A DNA stretch of 64,000 nucleotides, taken from Auanema rhodensis (lineage: Eukaryota; Nematoda; Chromadorea; Rhabditida; Rhabditidae). A program made the translations under genes and the position numbers. The stretch is from positions 17,017,688 to 17,081,687 of the forward strand of contig OZ059895.1 in NCBI GenBank assembly GCA_964057225.1, in the 5' to 3' direction. Positions 62,881-64,000 of the stretch are shown here, one piece after another. Under the pieces are notes generated by a model. That model did not search any database. It was not told where the DNA came from and saw only the letters and a program-made list of their open reading frames with translations. The stretch's first letter is position 1; each line of letters opens with the position of its first letter.

Positions 62881-64000
62881 GTAAGTCCATGTTTTAACAT
62901 ATTTTCTCAGCATTTTCTATATAATTCTTACAATTATTTCAAAATATAGCAACTTTTACAAAAGATTTGAATAGCTATTTCATATTTATTGATAATTTTA
63001 TTTTTGAAAAGCCTTCTAAATCTTGAAACTCATTTCAATTTTCATCTAAATGTTCTCTATTTTTCATGTAAATTTGTATTTAAGTTTTACAAAGTTTATT
63101 GCATTCTACTTAGCTTTTGAAAATTATCTATTCACAGTACTTTTAATATTTTATAAAATTTGAATTCATTCATTGAGTTTATTGGAAATTATTCCAACGG
63201 TAGCACTTACTAGATGACCCCATGAGCCAGACTTCTTAGAGCCCTAAGAGCTCTTCTTACCTAGAACTGGGCCACCATTCTCCTTCCAATCCAAATATTA
63301 TGCCAATATTGAAGAAAAGCGTCAATCGACTGTTTAAGTGTTACCTAGAAGTATCAATATGATTATATAATTCTTTTTCGGAATCTATAGTATTCAGAAT
63401 TATTTCCATTAATCTCATCTGAAGTACTGTTACATCGCTAAATTATCGATTTTCATGGTATAAAAGCAAAAATTGTCATTCGTTTTGCTCATTATAACCG
63501 ACTGACGGCAAATACACAGCAGCAAAAGCTGTTGTCATGCTTTTACGAAGTCATTTGATCCTCAGAGACGCTGGACTGATGGGAGCTTTTCCGTCAATCT
63601 GAACCAATCTGATGGCTTTCAGTGCATCGCTAAAAGCAGCAAACCGCAAGTTGCATTTGAGGGACAAGAAGGCAAAAGCTTTAAAGAGAGAGAGAAAGAA
63701 AGTAGAAGAAATGGAAGAAAACAGAAATTTGAAGGCAAATAATCAATCTGAACCTTAGAGAACTGCCCTGACATGGGAAAGCTTCTTGAGAATCTGGCAG
63801 TTATTGCTGGCATGAGAGAAGCGGCTTAAGATAAAGGAAAAGCTTTGGTATAAGGGAGGTAGAAGAAGAACAGAGCGAAAAAACAGTGTAATCAAAGCTC
63901 TTTTGTCTTTGTTTGTGAACATTAGGCTGTGAATTGTTGCCCTTACACGTCTTTATTCAGACAGTAGTTGTTAGCTTCTCAGAGTGTTGTAGACGACCTT
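62881..64000. other. Window end, no exon recognised
   Basis: Probably a long intron of the gene starting at 58977. It is AT-rich, with no recognised RNA gene and no clear next exon before the window ends. Confidence 0.4.

Overview
The window is nuclear DNA of a nematode, most likely a chromadorean with a rhabditid-type gene set. The evidence is a cuticle collagen with the standard nematode C-terminal motif, a chemoreceptor of the Srh/Sri/Str superfamily, orthologue-like LIN-10, MAU-2, MED1/SOP-3 and PAL (PGAL-1) proteins, a CPPGG-type insulin, many 40-60 bp introns ending in TTTCAG or TTTTAG, and splice acceptors only a few bases before some start codons, as expected for spliced-leader trans-splicing. 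Noncoding DNA is AT-rich and carries many long (CT)n/(GA)n tracts. All gene models below were spliced by hand; for the complete ones the intron phases close from start codon to stop codon.

Layout, left to right. 1473-6413 (+): LRR-Ig single-pass receptor; its largest intron holds two tRNA-Ala(AGC) genes. 6829-8024 (-): serpentine chemoreceptor. 9123-10539 (+): four more identical tRNA-Ala(AGC) genes in ~450 bp tandem units; three of these units, and the one between the two intronic tRNAs, carry a 97-nt structured segment that may be a small RNA. 11366-12474 (+): cuticle collagen. 13811-19861 (-): secreted peptidyl-hydroxyglycine amidating lyase. 21177-26904 (+): Mediator subunit MED1. 27780-33628 (-): LIN-10/X11 PTB-PDZ-PDZ adaptor. 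34866-37359 (+): MAU-2/SCC4 cohesin loader. 38173-46732 (-): three-exon insulin-like peptide gene with a 7.6 kb first intron. 47975-52288 (+): DEG/ENaC channel subunit. 53834-54410 (+): weak candidate for a secreted peptide. 55166-56970 (+): four-TM protein of unknown function. 58977 to beyond ~62880 (+): 5' end of an unidentified gene with two apparent alternative first exons.

This is an ordinary euchromatic gene neighbourhood, not an operon of functionally linked genes. Some loose themes are visible: peptide signalling (an amidating lyase and an insulin) and neuronal membrane proteins (LIN-10, DEG/ENaC, LRR-Ig, chemoreceptor). The most unusual part is 4.6-10.8 kb, where two copies of a tRNA-Ala block with shared flanks bracket the 3' end of the LRR-Ig gene and the whole chemoreceptor gene, and one flank also occurs inverted. 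I found no phage, CRISPR, transposase or bacterial material.
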